Below, one piece after another: positions 1 through 8,987 of a stretch of 61,124 nucleotides of DNA; within the stretch, counting starts at the first letter, position 1; each line of letters starts with the position of its first letter. The notes beneath the pieces are model-generated. The model was not told the origin of the DNA and made no database searches. It saw only the letters and a list, made by a program, of their open reading frames with translations. The DNA comes from Deltaproteobacteria bacterium (GTDB lineage Bacteria; Desulfobacterota; Desulfobacteria; Desulfobacterales; Desulfosarcinaceae), in assembly GCA_002747175.1 (NCBI GenBank), contig PDTK01000033.1, forward strand, positions 1 through 61,124, read 5' to 3'. Both the position numbers and the translations under genes were made by a program.

Positions 1-38
1 CTATTGGTTAATTGGAGTGAAGAAAAAACATCAAGACC

Positions 39-84
39 AGTGGGTAATTTACAATGGAAATGAATACATTACCCACTCATTTTT
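39..84 (+). terminator. Hairpin with U-rich tail, likely terminator of an upstream gene
   Basis: A 10-bp perfect stem (39-48 pairs with 68-77) encloses a 19-nt loop and is followed by a short T run at 79-83. This resembles an intrinsic terminator for a gene lying left of the window. The long loop makes it weak, and a regulatory hairpin ahead of hisB is an alternative. Nothing else was recognised in positions 1-281. Confidence 0.4.
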
Positions 85-281
85 CACAAGAGCCTTTTTA
101 TTTGTGTAAAAGCAGCCGGGTTGCCGGGGAATTGCACAACGAAATATTTGAAACGCTTGCCTTGTCCGCTGTTTCGGTTTAAATATGCGCACATCGGATT
201 GGAAAAAAGGATTCCTTTTGACCATATAGCCGATGGCAAGGCGTAACCCCTGACCCGTATATTTGAATGAAAGGCGACACG

Positions 282-869
282 ATGGTCCGGACTAGCCGTA
301 TTGAACGCAACACCACGGAAACCCAAGTGATGGTAGAGATTGATCTGGACGGCGGTGGCCGTGCGGATGTAGATACCGGTATTCCTTTTTTAGACCATAT
401 GCTGACCCTTTTTTGCGTTCATGGTCAATTCGATCTCACCATTGCGGCCTCAGGCGATCTCGAAGTGGACTTTCATCATACCGTCGAGGATGTCGCCTTG
501 GTGCTCGGGGAGACCGTTTTCAGGGCATTGGGCGACCGGGCCGGCATCAGACGATACGGGTTTGCCGTAACGCCCATGGACGAAGCCCTTGCCGAAGTCG
601 CCATTGATTTGTCCAACCGGCCTTACCTGGTATACAACCTGCCATTGGAACTGGAATCACCGGGTGTTTTCGATCGCGGCCTGGCCAAAGAGTTTTTCAG
701 AGCGTTTGCCGTTAAAGGCGGCATGAACCTGCACATCAATGTTCGTTACGGGAAAAACGAGCACCACGTTCTGGAATCGGTTTTCAAATCCACAGGACGG
801 GCACTCAACCAGGCCGTGGTGTTGGATGCCGGCCGTCAGGGGGTGCGATCTTCCAAAGGGGTTCTTTGA
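282..869 (+). CDS. hisB: Imidazoleglycerol-phosphate dehydratase HisB
   Basis: Monofunctional HisB of 195 residues, catalysing dehydration of imidazole glycerol phosphate to imidazole acetol phosphate in histidine biosynthesis, in the cytoplasm. The two metal-binding repeats are visible: DHM at about 38-40 with HHTVED at 65-70, and HHVLES near 161. Length is normal for the stand-alone enzyme, with no fused HisB phosphatase domain. I chose the ATG at 282 over the in-frame ATG at 267 because AAAGG sits about 8 nt upstream of it and family members start near MVRTSRIERNTTET. No other his gene lies in the window, so it is either the end of a his operon to the left or isolated. Confidence 0.95.
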   Translation: MVRTSRIERNTTETQVMVEIDLDGGGRADVDTGIPFLDHMLTLFCVHGQFDLTIAASGDLEVDFHHTVEDVALVLGETVFRALGDRAGIRRYGFAVTPMDEALAEVAIDLSNRPYLVYNLPLELESPGVFDRGLAKEFFRAFAVKGGMNLHINVRYGKNEHHVLESVFKSTGRALNQAVVLDAGRQGVRSSKGVL

Positions 870-936
870 TCCATCCGCATGATAGGGAGTGGAAATATTA
901 TTTCATCTCCATTCCCAAATTATGCTTACCAATTTA

Positions 937-965
937 TTGACAATTTATATGCAGAGGGTTATATT
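937..965 (+). promoter_or_regulatory. Strong sigma-70 promoter for dnaG-rpoD
   Basis: A consensus -35 TTGACA at 937-942 is separated by exactly 17 nt from a -10 TATATT at 960-965. Transcription would start near 972, about 165 nt ahead of the dnaG start. It fits the role of main promoter for the macromolecular-synthesis pair dnaG-rpoD that follows on the same strand. Confidence 0.7.
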
Positions 966-990
966 AAAAAATTTAATAGAGGTTAACCCT

Positions 991-1059
991 ATGCAAAGAC
1001 CAGCAATTGGCACAGTTCAGGCGTGCAGGCGCTTCTTAAGTCGCCGACCCGGCCCGTGA
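991..1059 (+). CDS. Possible 22-residue leader peptide ahead of dnaG
   Basis: A short ORF (MQRPAIGTVQACRRFLSRRP then GP and stop) begins with ATG and has an AGAGG sequence about 9 nt upstream. It lies inside the transcript predicted from the 937-965 promoter and ends about 80 nt before the dnaG start. It is Arg-rich (five of 22), so it could act as a leader or upstream ORF. No hairpin pair typical of attenuation was recognised. It may be a chance ORF. Confidence 0.2.
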   Translation: MQRPAIGTVQACRRFLSRRPGP

Positions 1060-1139
1060 CCATCTGGATTGATTCGATGGCTCAGGTCCTACCGAGGTAA
1101 GATCGAACCCGAATCCATTTGAAATGGAGGCGGTTTTAC

Positions 1140-2954
1140 TTGGCGGCATTCATTCCTGAAGATAAAATTTCCGCGATTAAAAACGCTGCCGATATCGTCG
1201 ATATCGTGTCGGAGAGTGTATCGTTGCGCCAATCTGGGCGGAACTATTTGGGATTATGCCCTTTTCATTCTGAAAAGACCCCATCTTTCACAGTCAGTCC
1301 GGACAAGCAGATATACTATTGTTTCGGATGTGGGGCTGGCGGTAATGTGTTCAGTTTTCTGATGAAGCACACAGGGCTATCCTTTCCCGAAGCGGTCCGT
1401 TCGCTGGCAGACCGATACGGCATTGATCTGCCCACCCGCAATCTGTCGCCCCACGAAAAAAAAAAGCTGACGGAGCGGGAAACGATACTGAAGCTCAATG
1501 GCGAGGCCATGGAATTTTACCGCCATTGCCTGAAAACGGGAGAGAACGGAAAATGTGCCGAAACATATCTGCTGAAACGGGGGTTCACCCGCCAAACCAT
1601 TGACCGGTTCAAGCTGGGCTTTGCACCGGATGGCTGGGACCATTTGCTGCGGAGGCTGAAATCACGCAAGCTGTCTGCCCAGATGGCCTTAAACGCCGGC
1701 CTGATCATTGAACGCAAGAAAGGATCGGGGCAATATGACCGCTTTCGTAACCGTATCATTTTCCCGATTTTTAATGGGCAAAACCAAATCGTCGGGTTTG
1801 GTGGCCGGGTCATGGACGATGGGCTGCCGAAATACCTGAACAGCCCGGAAACCCCGGTCTACCATAAAAGCCGGTCCCTGTACGGTTTGAACTGGGCCCG
1901 TCAACGAAGCCGCGAAAAACAGTCGATTTTCATCGTTGAGGGGTATTTCGACATGATCGCCATGCATCAGTTCGGGATTGAAAATACCGTGGCTACATTG
2001 GGAACGTCGTTGACGGGCGATCATGTGCAACTGATTAAAGGATGCGTCGGCGAAGGCGGGCACGCCGTTTTGGTGTACGACTCCGATCAGGCCGGCATCA
2101 AGGCCGCCCGTCGCAGTGTTGAGGTATTTCAAAAGGGTTTGCTGGATTCACGGATTCTGGTGTTACCGGAAGGCCACGATCCGGATTCTTTTTTGATGGA
2201 CAACGGACCTGACGATTTCATGAAGGCTGCCGGAAAAGCAGCGGGAATGATTGACTTCATGATGCAATCGGCCATAGACCGACTCGGGTTGAGCATCAGC
2301 GGGAAGGTTCGCATTGTCAACGAGCTGACCCCCGCGATTCTGGCTGTCAGCGATCCCATCGCACGTTCGTTGCAGGTCAAACACCTTGCGGAGCGAATCG
2401 GTGTGGATGAGGCTGTACTCATACAGAAAATGAGGCAGTCCGTGTCGTCTCCGGCCAAAACGGCCTGGCGGCCGGCGTCTGCCAGGCCGCAAGCGACCAC
2501 TTCTTCGAAACCGATGCGAGGTGCTGCGTATCGGATGGAAGAACGCCTGGTCGCAATGATGCTTCAGTTTCCACAGATGATCGCCGAAATAAAAAAACGG
2601 CGGTTGATGGACGCTTTCAGCGATCCGGTGTTGGCGGATATCGGAAAAGGGATCATCGACCAAAGCGGTGACGGCGCGGCCGATATCCCCGGATTGATTG
2701 CCCGGTGGGAGGATCCCGAAAAAAAGGCGATCATTGCCCGTTTGTCTTTGACTGAGGATCATTGGGACCGGGAAGGATGCCGTCGGTTGATCGATCAGTT
2801 CGAAGCCGGTATCCAGCGGCGGGACACCATTTTGCTCAAACGCATCGAAGATGCGGAAAAAAGCGGAGATGTAAAACTGCTGGCCGCGTTGCTGGAACAA
2901 AAACAGCAGCAGGCCCGGCAGATCATACAGAAAAGAAGTGGTATGAATTCGTGA
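1140..2954 (+). CDS. dnaG: DNA primase DnaG
   Basis: Replicative primase of 604 residues that lays RNA primers for DNA polymerase III at the fork. The N-terminal CHC2 zinc finger has ligands at about C40, H43, C61 and C64 (CPFHSEKTPSF and CFGCGAGGNVF). The catalytic core follows, with the Toprim domain at about 260-345 (VEGYFDMIAMH, then VYDSDQAGIKAA), and a helical C-terminal DnaB-interacting region. The chosen start is TTG at 1140, because GGAGG lies 9 nt upstream and the protein then starts at the family position (AAFIPEDKI). An in-frame TTG at 1119 has no comparable site. It lies 56 nt upstream of rpoD, the conserved dnaG-rpoD arrangement, probably cotranscribed from the promoter at 937-965. 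Confidence 0.96.
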   Translation: MAAFIPEDKISAIKNAADIVDIVSESVSLRQSGRNYLGLCPFHSEKTPSFTVSPDKQIYYCFGCGAGGNVFSFLMKHTGLSFPEAVRSLADRYGIDLPTRNLSPHEKKKLTERETILKLNGEAMEFYRHCLKTGENGKCAETYLLKRGFTRQTIDRFKLGFAPDGWDHLLRRLKSRKLSAQMALNAGLIIERKKGSGQYDRFRNRIIFPIFNGQNQIVGFGGRVMDDGLPKYLNSPETPVYHKSRSLYGLNWARQRSREKQSIFIVEGYFDMIAMHQFGIENTVATLGTSLTGDHVQLIKGCVGEGGHAVLVYDSDQAGIKAARRSVEVFQKGLLDSRILVLPEGHDPDSFLMDNGPDDFMKAAGKAAGMIDFMMQSAIDRLGLSISGKVRIVNELTPAILAVSDPIARSLQVKHLAERIGVDEAVLIQKMRQSVSSPAKTAWRPASARPQATTSSKPMRGAAYRMEERLVAMMLQFPQMIAEIKKRRLMDAFSDPVLADIGKGIIDQSGDGAADIPGLIARWEDPEKKAIIARLSLTEDHWDREGCRRLIDQFEAGIQRRDTILLKRIEDAEKSGDVKLLAALLEQKQQQARQIIQKRSGMNS

Positions 2955-3010
2955 CCGTCTGTCGTTGATGGCAGGCGTATGACCCGCATTGGGTCCAGGA
3001 GGCATAACGA

Positions 3011-4882
3011 ATGACCAAAACGTCCGATAAGCGTAACGGCAAATCCAGGCAGGCTTCGAAGAAGCAGACGCCGCGAACGAAACGGGGCGCGGGGAAAGCC
3101 GCTGTGGATACCGTTGCACTGGATGCACAATCGGAAAAGTCCGCAGGCGTGATCAAAAAGTGTGACGAGAAGGCGCTCAAGGCCCTTATCCAGAAAGGTA
3201 AGGCCCAGGGTTCCTTGACATATGATGAAATCAACGAAGCGTTGCCCAACGAAATGATGTCATCGGAGATGATTGACGACACATTGATGATGTTCGATGA
3301 CATGGATATTGAAATCATCGAAAGCGGAGAGCGGGCAACCCGGAAAGGGTCGGCCACCGAAAAAAAAGAACTGGCCGGCAAGGCGGTATCCGTATCTGAT
3401 TTCGGTTCGGTCACGGATCCGGTCAAAATGTATCTGCGAGAGATGGGCATGGTCACCCTGCTCAGTCGCGAGGGCGAGGTGGAGATCGCCAAGAAAATCG
3501 AAGAGGGAGAGCAGGATGTGCTCAAAGCCCTTTTGGAAACCTCTTTGGGGGTCAAATACATTCTCGAATTCGGAGAACTGATCGAGAAGGGCGCCCTGCA
3601 GCCCAAGCATGTATTGCGCGATGTGGATGAGGGCGATGCATATGTCGACGAAATGGTCCAAATCGAAAACTTTTTGGAAACGATCACGGCCATCCGCAAA
3701 GTCAATGACGAGATCCAGGCGTACCGGGAGCGGATGTTCAACGAACAGATGGAACCCGACGAGGCTCGGCGGGTCAGACGCTGTATCATGCGGCGCAACA
3801 ACAAAATTTTCCAACTGCTCAAAGGGTGGAGCCTGGAAGGCGGTGTGATCGATCGCATCGAAGCGCACATCCGTCAGTTGATCGACTGGTTCGATGCCCA
3901 GAACAAGCTGGTGGCCGTCAATGCCGAGGCGTTCGGGATCACCATCCGTGAGTTTCGGGAAAAATTGAATGGCAAAGCCGAATTCATGCAATGGGCCCAG
4001 AAACAATCGCAATTGGATGATGAGGCCCTGGAGCGGATTTATCTGCATCTGACATCGGTCAGTGAACAACTGCTGATCAAAGAGAATGATTTCAAAGCCA
4101 ACAACCGTAACCTCAAACGGGTTATGGCCAGCGTGGACGAAGGCCGTAAACGGGCCAAATTCGCCAAAAGCGAATTGATCCGGGCCAATCTGAGACTGGT
4201 TGTCAGCATTGCCAAGAAATACACCAATCGCGGCCTTCAATTTCTGGACCTGATCCAGGAGGGCAATATCGGCCTGATGAAAGCCGTCGATAAGTTCGAA
4301 TATCGTCGGGGGTATAAATTCAGTACCTATGCAACATGGTGGATCCGGCAGGCCATTACCCGGGCCATTGCCGATCAGGCCCGTACGATCCGAATCCCGG
4401 TGCATATGATCGAGACCATCAATAAATTGATCCGGACCTCCCGTTATCTGGTTCAGGAATTCGGGCGAGAGCCGCGTCCGGAGGAAATTGCCGAGAAGAT
4501 GGAAATCCCCATCGACAAGGTCCGTAAGGTCCTTAAAATCGCCAGGGAACCCATCAGCCTGGAAACACCTATCGGTGAAGAAGAAGACAGCCATTTGGGA
4601 GATTTCATCGAGGACAGGAAATTCATGCTGCCTTCCGAAGCTGCGGTGAGCATGAATCTTGCCGAGCAGACCCGCAAGGTGCTGGCCACGCTGACTCCGC
4701 GTGAAGAAAAAGTTCTGCGAATGCGTTTCGGCATCGGTGAGAAGGCGGACCACACGCTTGAAGAGGTAGGACAAGACTTCACCGTTACCCGTGAAAGAAT
4801 TCGCCAGATCGAGGCCAAAGCCCTGAGAAAGCTGCGCCACCCCACCCGCAGCCGGAAACTCAAGAGCTTCATCGACACCTAA
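3011..4882 (+). CDS. rpoD: RNA polymerase primary sigma factor RpoD (sigma-70)
   Basis: Housekeeping sigma factor of 623 residues that directs core polymerase to -35/-10 promoters. The N-terminal third is a Lys-rich, acidic region 1.1 plus a non-conserved region. Region 2 lies at about 390-470 ([39 protein letters not shown]), region 3 follows ([13 protein letters not shown]), and region 4.2 with its helix-turn-helix is at about 590-613 ([19 protein letters not shown]). The start is well supported by AGGAGG upstream of the ATG. It follows dnaG with a 56-nt gap. Confidence 0.97.
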   Translation: MTKTSDKRNGKSRQASKKQTPRTKRGAGKAAVDTVALDAQSEKSAGVIKKCDEKALKALIQKGKAQGSLTYDEINEALPNEMMSSEMIDDTLMMFDDMDIEIIESGERATRKGSATEKKELAGKAVSVSDFGSVTDPVKMYLREMGMVTLLSREGEVEIAKKIEEGEQDVLKALLETSLGVKYILEFGELIEKGALQPKHVLRDVDEGDAYVDEMVQIENFLETITAIRKVNDEIQAYRERMFNEQMEPDEARRVRRCIMRRNNKIFQLLKGWSLEGGVIDRIEAHIRQLIDWFDAQNKLVAVNAEAFGITIREFREKLNGKAEFMQWAQKQSQLDDEALERIYLHLTSVSEQLLIKENDFKANNRNLKRVMASVDEGRKRAKFAKSELIRANLRLVVSIAKKYTNRGLQFLDLIQEGNIGLMKAVDKFEYRRGYKFSTYATWWIRQAITRAIADQARTIRIPVHMIETINKLIRTSRYLVQEFGREPRPEEIAEKMEIPIDKVRKVLKIAREPISLETPIGEEEDSHLGDFIEDRKFMLPSEAAVSMNLAEQTRKVLATLTPREEKVLRMRFGIGEKADHTLEEVGQDFTVTRERIRQIEAKALRKLRHPTRSRKLKSFIDT

Positions 4883-4909
4883 AGATCTCGGTGCTCGGTA
4901 CGCATTGGC

Positions 4910-4938
4910 TTGACAAATGATTATGGCGGGGATAGGTA
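4910..4938 (+). promoter_or_regulatory. Possible promoter for the tRNA gene
   Basis: A perfect -35 TTGACA at 4910-4915 lies just after rpoD, and the -10 position 17 nt later reads TAGGTA, a poor match. The tRNA begins about 42 nt downstream. A separate promoter is plausible but not firm. Confidence 0.35.
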
Positions 4939-4980
4939 GTGTCCGTTCCGAAACCGGCAGCAGGTCGTGTTGTCCGATAC

Positions 4981-5053
4981 GGGCCCATAGCTCAGTTGGC
5001 AGAGCCACCGGCTCATAACCGGTCGGTCCCTGGTTCGATCCCAGGTGGGCCCA
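4981..5053 (+). tRNA. tRNA with CAT anticodon, probably tRNA-Ile2 (lysidine type)
   Basis: A complete 73-nt cloverleaf with a perfect 7-bp acceptor stem (GGGCCCA with TGGGCCC), D stem GCTC/GAGC, anticodon stem ACCGG/CCGGT around loop CTCATAA, T stem CCTGG/CCAGG with loop TTCGATC, and discriminator A73. The anticodon is CAT at positions 34-36. The 3' CCA is not encoded. CAT tRNAs are initiator Met, elongator Met or Ile2. The first pair is a normal G-C, which argues against an initiator. The C4-G69 and C5-G68 pairs match the known TilS recognition pairs in tRNA-Ile2, whereas E. coli elongator Met has U4-A69. I therefore favour Ile2, read with lysidine at position 34, but elongator Met cannot be excluded. 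Confidence 0.9.
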
Positions 5054-5082
5054 CTTTATCGGAGTCTGTAAATATAGGGATC

Positions 5083-5120
5083 CGGCGTGGTGAGGTACTG
5101 GCAACCGCGCCGTTTTTTTT
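5083..5120 (+). terminator. Intrinsic terminator after the tRNA
   Basis: A 9-bp stem (5083-5091 with 5104-5112, one G-U pair) with a 12-nt loop is followed directly by eight T residues. It lies 30 nt after the tRNA and ends about 40 nt before the Nif3-like gene. Confidence 0.75.
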
Positions 5121-5162
5121 AATGCCGCTGCCAGCAGCACCGGATGCAGCCGAGGACATGTA

Positions 5163-6281
5163 ATGACTGCCACTGTCGATCAAATGATTGCCGTTTTAAA
5201 CCGATTGGCACCGCCCCGCCTGGCGGAATCCTGGGACAATGTCGGGTTGCAGTTCGGAGACAGATCCTGGCCGGTAAAAAAAATATGGGTGGCGCTCGAC
5301 CCGTTGCCGGAAGTGGTGGCCGATGCGTGCGAAAATGAAGCGGACCTGCTGGTCACCCACCATCCGTTGTTTTTCAAGCCAATAAAAAAAATCGACTGCG
5401 CCACACCCGCTGGTCGAATCATTTGTCTGGCGGCGGCCGGCCGGCTGGCCATTTTTTCGGCACATACCAATCTGGACAGTGCCATCGGCGGCGTCAACGA
5501 CATGCTGGCCGGAATTTTGGATTTGGATGACTGCCGGCCCATGTGTCCCCAGCCTGACGCCCGGTTATGCAAGCTGGTGATTTTTGTTCCCCCGGACCAT
5601 GTCCAGGCTATACTCGACGCCGTTTTCGCCCACCAGGCCGGCCGAATCGGCGATTATACCCACTGCTCGTTTCGCGGGGATGGCACGGGAACCTTTTTTG
5701 CCGACAGCCACACATCTCCGGCCGAAGGCCATCGCGGTATGCTCAACGAAGTCGCTGAGCAGCGGTTAGAGGTCGTGGTGCCCCGTGACCGGCTGGATGA
5801 GGCGGTTGCAGCGGCCCGGCAGGCTCATCCATACGAAACCATGGCTTATGACGTCTATCCCCTTGAGGCCGGTGATAGCGCTGCCGGACTGGGACGTTGG
5901 GGCCGCCTGCCATCGGAACAGACATTGGGTGATATCGCCCTGCGGATGAAAAAAGCATTGCAGCTTCCGGTCGTGAAAATCGTTGGAGATCCGAACCGGA
6001 CCATCGACACCGTGGCAATCTGCTCGGGAAGCGGCTCCAGCCTTCTGCCGGATGCAATCGCTACCGGTGCACAGGTTTACCTCAGCGGCGATATTGGTTA
6101 CCATACGGCCAGGGATGCCCAGCAGGCAGGGATCGGAATTATCGACATCGGGCATTTCACATCCGAACAGCCGATCGTCGATTCCCTGGTGACGGTTATC
6201 AGGGGCGCACTGGTCAAAGAGGGCATCCGGGCCAGCGTGGCAGCCGCGAAGACGGAAAAGGACCCATTTGAATACCGCTAG
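5163..6281 (+). CDS. Nif3-like dinuclear metal-centre protein (GTP cyclohydrolase I type 2 family)
   Basis: Member of the Nif3/YbgI/YqfO family, 372 residues, the long form with an inserted PII-like domain between the two halves of the metal-binding core. Metal-ligand signatures are present: ESWDNVGLQ near 22-30, THHPLFF near 64-70, SAHTNLDSA near 99-107, and C-terminal GDIGYHTARDA and GHFTSEQ. The insert runs about 135-240 and includes the HPYETMAYDVYPLE motif. The molecular function is not settled; some databases name it GTP cyclohydrolase I type 2. GAGG lies 8 nt before the ATG. It is followed, in what appears to be one transcription unit, by a zinc-ribbon protein; this pairing is common in many bacteria, though its meaning is unknown. 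Confidence 0.9.
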   Translation: MTATVDQMIAVLNRLAPPRLAESWDNVGLQFGDRSWPVKKIWVALDPLPEVVADACENEADLLVTHHPLFFKPIKKIDCATPAGRIICLAAAGRLAIFSAHTNLDSAIGGVNDMLAGILDLDDCRPMCPQPDARLCKLVIFVPPDHVQAILDAVFAHQAGRIGDYTHCSFRGDGTGTFFADSHTSPAEGHRGMLNEVAEQRLEVVVPRDRLDEAVAAARQAHPYETMAYDVYPLEAGDSAAGLGRWGRLPSEQTLGDIALRMKKALQLPVVKIVGDPNRTIDTVAICSGSGSSLLPDAIATGAQVYLSGDIGYHTARDAQQAGIGIIDIGHFTSEQPIVDSLVTVIRGALVKEGIRASVAAAKTEKDPFEYR

Positions 6282-6307
6282 CGGTGTCAGGTTACAGAAA
6301 GGCAGCC

Positions 6308-7030
6308 ATGGACGATATTCATGAACAAATCAGGATTCTGATCCAGGTGCAGGATATAGAAGCGAAAATTGATCAGGTTAACCACCGGATTCGTTCGTTG
6401 GGTCATGAATCCGCCAGATTGGATCAGCAGGCCGACGAACACGAGACCCGGCTGACCGGCGAGGCCCGATCTCTTGAGGAATTGAAAAAAAACTATCGGG
6501 AACTGGAGCGTGAGTCCAAACTCAACGCGGACATGATTGTCAAGAGCAACGAGAAATTGCGTTCGGTGAAGACCAACAAGGAGTACCAGTCTATCCTCAA
6601 GGAAATCGAAGAAATAAGAAAAAAAAATTCAGCCATTGAAGACCAGATGATTGCCCAGTTGGAGACGATTGAGTCTGCGGAAACGGCTGTGGTGGAAAGT
6701 ACGGCTGCATTGGACGCCTTTGTGCAGACCTGTCGCGAAAAGAAAGCGTCCCTTGAAGAGAAAGAAAAATTGGAACGGAAGATAATCGAAACACTCGATT
6801 CAGAAAAAATGCAAATCAGCGACAAAGCCGATCCGAAGATGGTGGCTGTTTGGGCCGATGTGCGGAAAAAGGTGCGTGGTGCGGCCGTGGTACCGGTGCA
6901 TCAGGCGACCTGTATGGGCTGCCATATGAATATTCCGGCTCAGTTGTACAATGAATTGCAGCGTTTCGACGAACTGCGGTTTTGCCCCCATTGCCAGCGG
7001 ATTATATACTGGCAGGAGGCGCAATCCTGA
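6308..7030 (+). CDS. Coiled-coil protein with C-terminal C4 zinc ribbon
   Basis: About 240 residues. The first 170 or so form a long charged coiled-coil hairpin rich in E, K and L heptads. The C-terminal 45 residues carry two CxxC pairs (CMGCHMN and CPHCQRI) making a C4 zinc ribbon. This architecture matches the family that includes Helicobacter HP0958 and Chlamydia CT398, proposed to be chaperone or nucleic-acid-binding adaptors; the role here is unknown. I chose ATG 6308 rather than GTG 6284 because an AAAGG site precedes it by 6 nt. It lies 26 nt after the Nif3-like gene and directly before rnpB. Confidence 0.85.
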   Translation: MDDIHEQIRILIQVQDIEAKIDQVNHRIRSLGHESARLDQQADEHETRLTGEARSLEELKKNYRELERESKLNADMIVKSNEKLRSVKTNKEYQSILKEIEEIRKKNSAIEDQMIAQLETIESAETAVVESTAALDAFVQTCREKKASLEEKEKLERKIIETLDSEKMQISDKADPKMVAVWADVRKKVRGAAVVPVHQATCMGCHMNIPAQLYNELQRFDELRFCPHCQRIIYWQEAQS

Positions 7031-7043
7031 AGCGTGGTTAATA

Positions 7044-7431
<388 letters not shown>

Positions 7432-7602
7432 ATTTCCCACAGCGGATCGCCACCTTTTTCAGCCGGTTTCATTATTTTACGCAAGGTCCTGGAATTCACC
7501 CAATGGGCAATCCAGGGTGCAACGATAATTTTCTCATTTTGTACCCTGCCGGGAATGCCGGAGGAAGCCAGATTCTGGGTGACCGGGGAATTGCAATAAG
7601 GT

Positions 7603-7630
7603 GCCAGGGCTTCACTCCTGGCGCCCTGGC
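7603..7630 (+). other. 8-bp hairpin between rnpB and the HPr-domain gene
   Basis: A perfect inverted repeat (GCCAGGGC at 7603-7610, GCCCTGGC at 7623-7630) with a 12-nt loop. There is no T run after it, so it is not a standard terminator. It could be an RNA-processing or regulatory structure in the leader of the following gene. Nothing else was recognised in 7432-7682. Confidence 0.3.
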
Positions 7631-7682
7631 CCTGACTCCCCTAAATGTTTGCAATGCTGGGGTTTACGCAACGGAGCGCATC

Positions 7683-8987
7683 GTGAACGAATCATACTGC
7701 GAGATTTCATTTGCCGAGAAAGCCAGACTTTTTTCAGAGGATTACCTCAAATGCTGCGCCTATATTTCAGACCGGCACACACCGGGCTGCGTCTTTACCA
7801 AAAAATTGTACTCTAAACTGATTGGTACGACCCAGGTTCTGGAAGATTTTCTGGACTTTCATGGGGCCAAGAACAGTGAGGACTGGTATCTGTATCGTGA
7901 GTTGTGTGCCACGGTACGTCATCTGAGCCTGGGGGCGTACTGCCAGAAGCACATTCTCAACAGGCTGGTTTTCTATGACATTCCCGATGTCGAGGTGTTC
8001 CGTGAACAGGGGGAAAAGACGCTGGCGTTCCTCAACGATGCCCTGCGCAACCTGGCACCGACCATCATTGATGAAGCATCGCGCCTGATGATTGCCCTGC
8101 CCAATGAGCGTTTTTCTCCTGAGGACTTTCCGGGAATCACTACCAGCGAGATGTTAAAATACGATATTGACGATGAGGCCAAGGATGTACAGAAGCGCAA
8201 TATCGTTAAAATAGCCTCGGAATTTTTGTCTATTGCCGCCCGGTTCGATCCCCTGGGGTTTTACGAACCTTACGGAAACGATGAGATGGCGGCGCTGGTT
8301 CCGGAAAAAGTCAACGAGGTGGAAGTCCGCCGTTTCGAGATGCTGGTGCACAATCTGCAATCATCCTTCGATACCTACGTGATTCATGGTGGCTTTCGTT
8401 TCGGGGACCGCAAGCTGAAATCGTTGCGCAGCTATTTTTCGATTGTTTTTCATTTGCTGCAGATGATGGGACGATTGCTGCATTTTTATGAGCGGCATCA
8501 GCACGAGGCCGGATACAAGAATACATACAAACAGGTTCAGGACAAATTGGGCGCCCTGGTTGATCCGCAGCAATTGCTGGATCGAACCATTAATTATGGG
8601 CTTTACTATGCATGCCACTATCTCAATACCGGCAAAAAGCTGGCCCGTGATATTCTCAATGAGAATATAGAGCGCTCGGCGATTACCGTGAGCATTCCGG
8701 TCAAACTCGGTTTCCATAGCCGCCCCAGCCTGCTGGTGGCCAAGATTGTCCAACATTTCGGCGGGCAGGTGGAACTGGTGGTGGGAGGTGATCGTTTCGA
8801 TGCCAGCAGCGTGCTGGATATCCAGTGGGCCGGTGGAAAGATTCAGAAAGAACAGATCACCGAGGTGGTTTTCGAGGGTGATTCACGGGCGCTGGCCGAT
8901 ATCCGTATTCTCGCCGATGTCAACTATGGCGAAGACACAATGGGCAAAGGGGTTCCACTGCCCAATGAATTGAGTTATCTGAGATGA
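7683..8987 (+). CDS. Protein of unknown function with C-terminal HPr-like domain
   Basis: 434 residues starting at GTG 7683, with GGAG 6 nt upstream. Any start further left would run into rnpB. Residues 1 to about 330 are mostly helical and were not recognised. From about 335 there is an HPr-fold domain: the phosphoacceptor-loop motif of HPr (GLHARPA in the family) appears as GFHSRPSLLVAKIV, keeping the His and Arg, and the Ser46-helix region appears as DASSVLDIQWAGGK. HPr carries phosphate from PEP in the PTS, so this protein may receive or sense phosphate. No EI, EII or HPr kinase gene is present in the window. Its stop overlaps the ispD start by 4 nt (ATGA), implying translational coupling. 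Confidence 0.8.
   Translation: MNESYCEISFAEKARLFSEDYLKCCAYISDRHTPGCVFTKKLYSKLIGTTQVLEDFLDFHGAKNSEDWYLYRELCATVRHLSLGAYCQKHILNRLVFYDIPDVEVFREQGEKTLAFLNDALRNLAPTIIDEASRLMIALPNERFSPEDFPGITTSEMLKYDIDDEAKDVQKRNIVKIASEFLSIAARFDPLGFYEPYGNDEMAALVPEKVNEVEVRRFEMLVHNLQSSFDTYVIHGGFRFGDRKLKSLRSYFSIVFHLLQMMGRLLHFYERHQHEAGYKNTYKQVQDKLGALVDPQQLLDRTINYGLYYACHYLNTGKKLARDILNENIERSAITVSIPVKLGFHSRPSLLVAKIVQHFGGQVELVVGGDRFDASSVLDIQWAGGKIQKEQITEVVFEGDSRALADIRILADVNYGEDTMGKGVPLPNELSYLR

Noticed and set aside
1..281. Riboswitch or T-box upstream of hisB
   Set aside because: Apart from one hairpin there is no recognisable conserved riboswitch core or T-box sequence.
3260..5173. 637-residue open frame on the minus strand across rpoD and the tRNA
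   Set aside because: It is antisense to rpoD, crosses a tRNA, and its protein has no recognisable motif. Long antisense frames are common in GC-rich genes.
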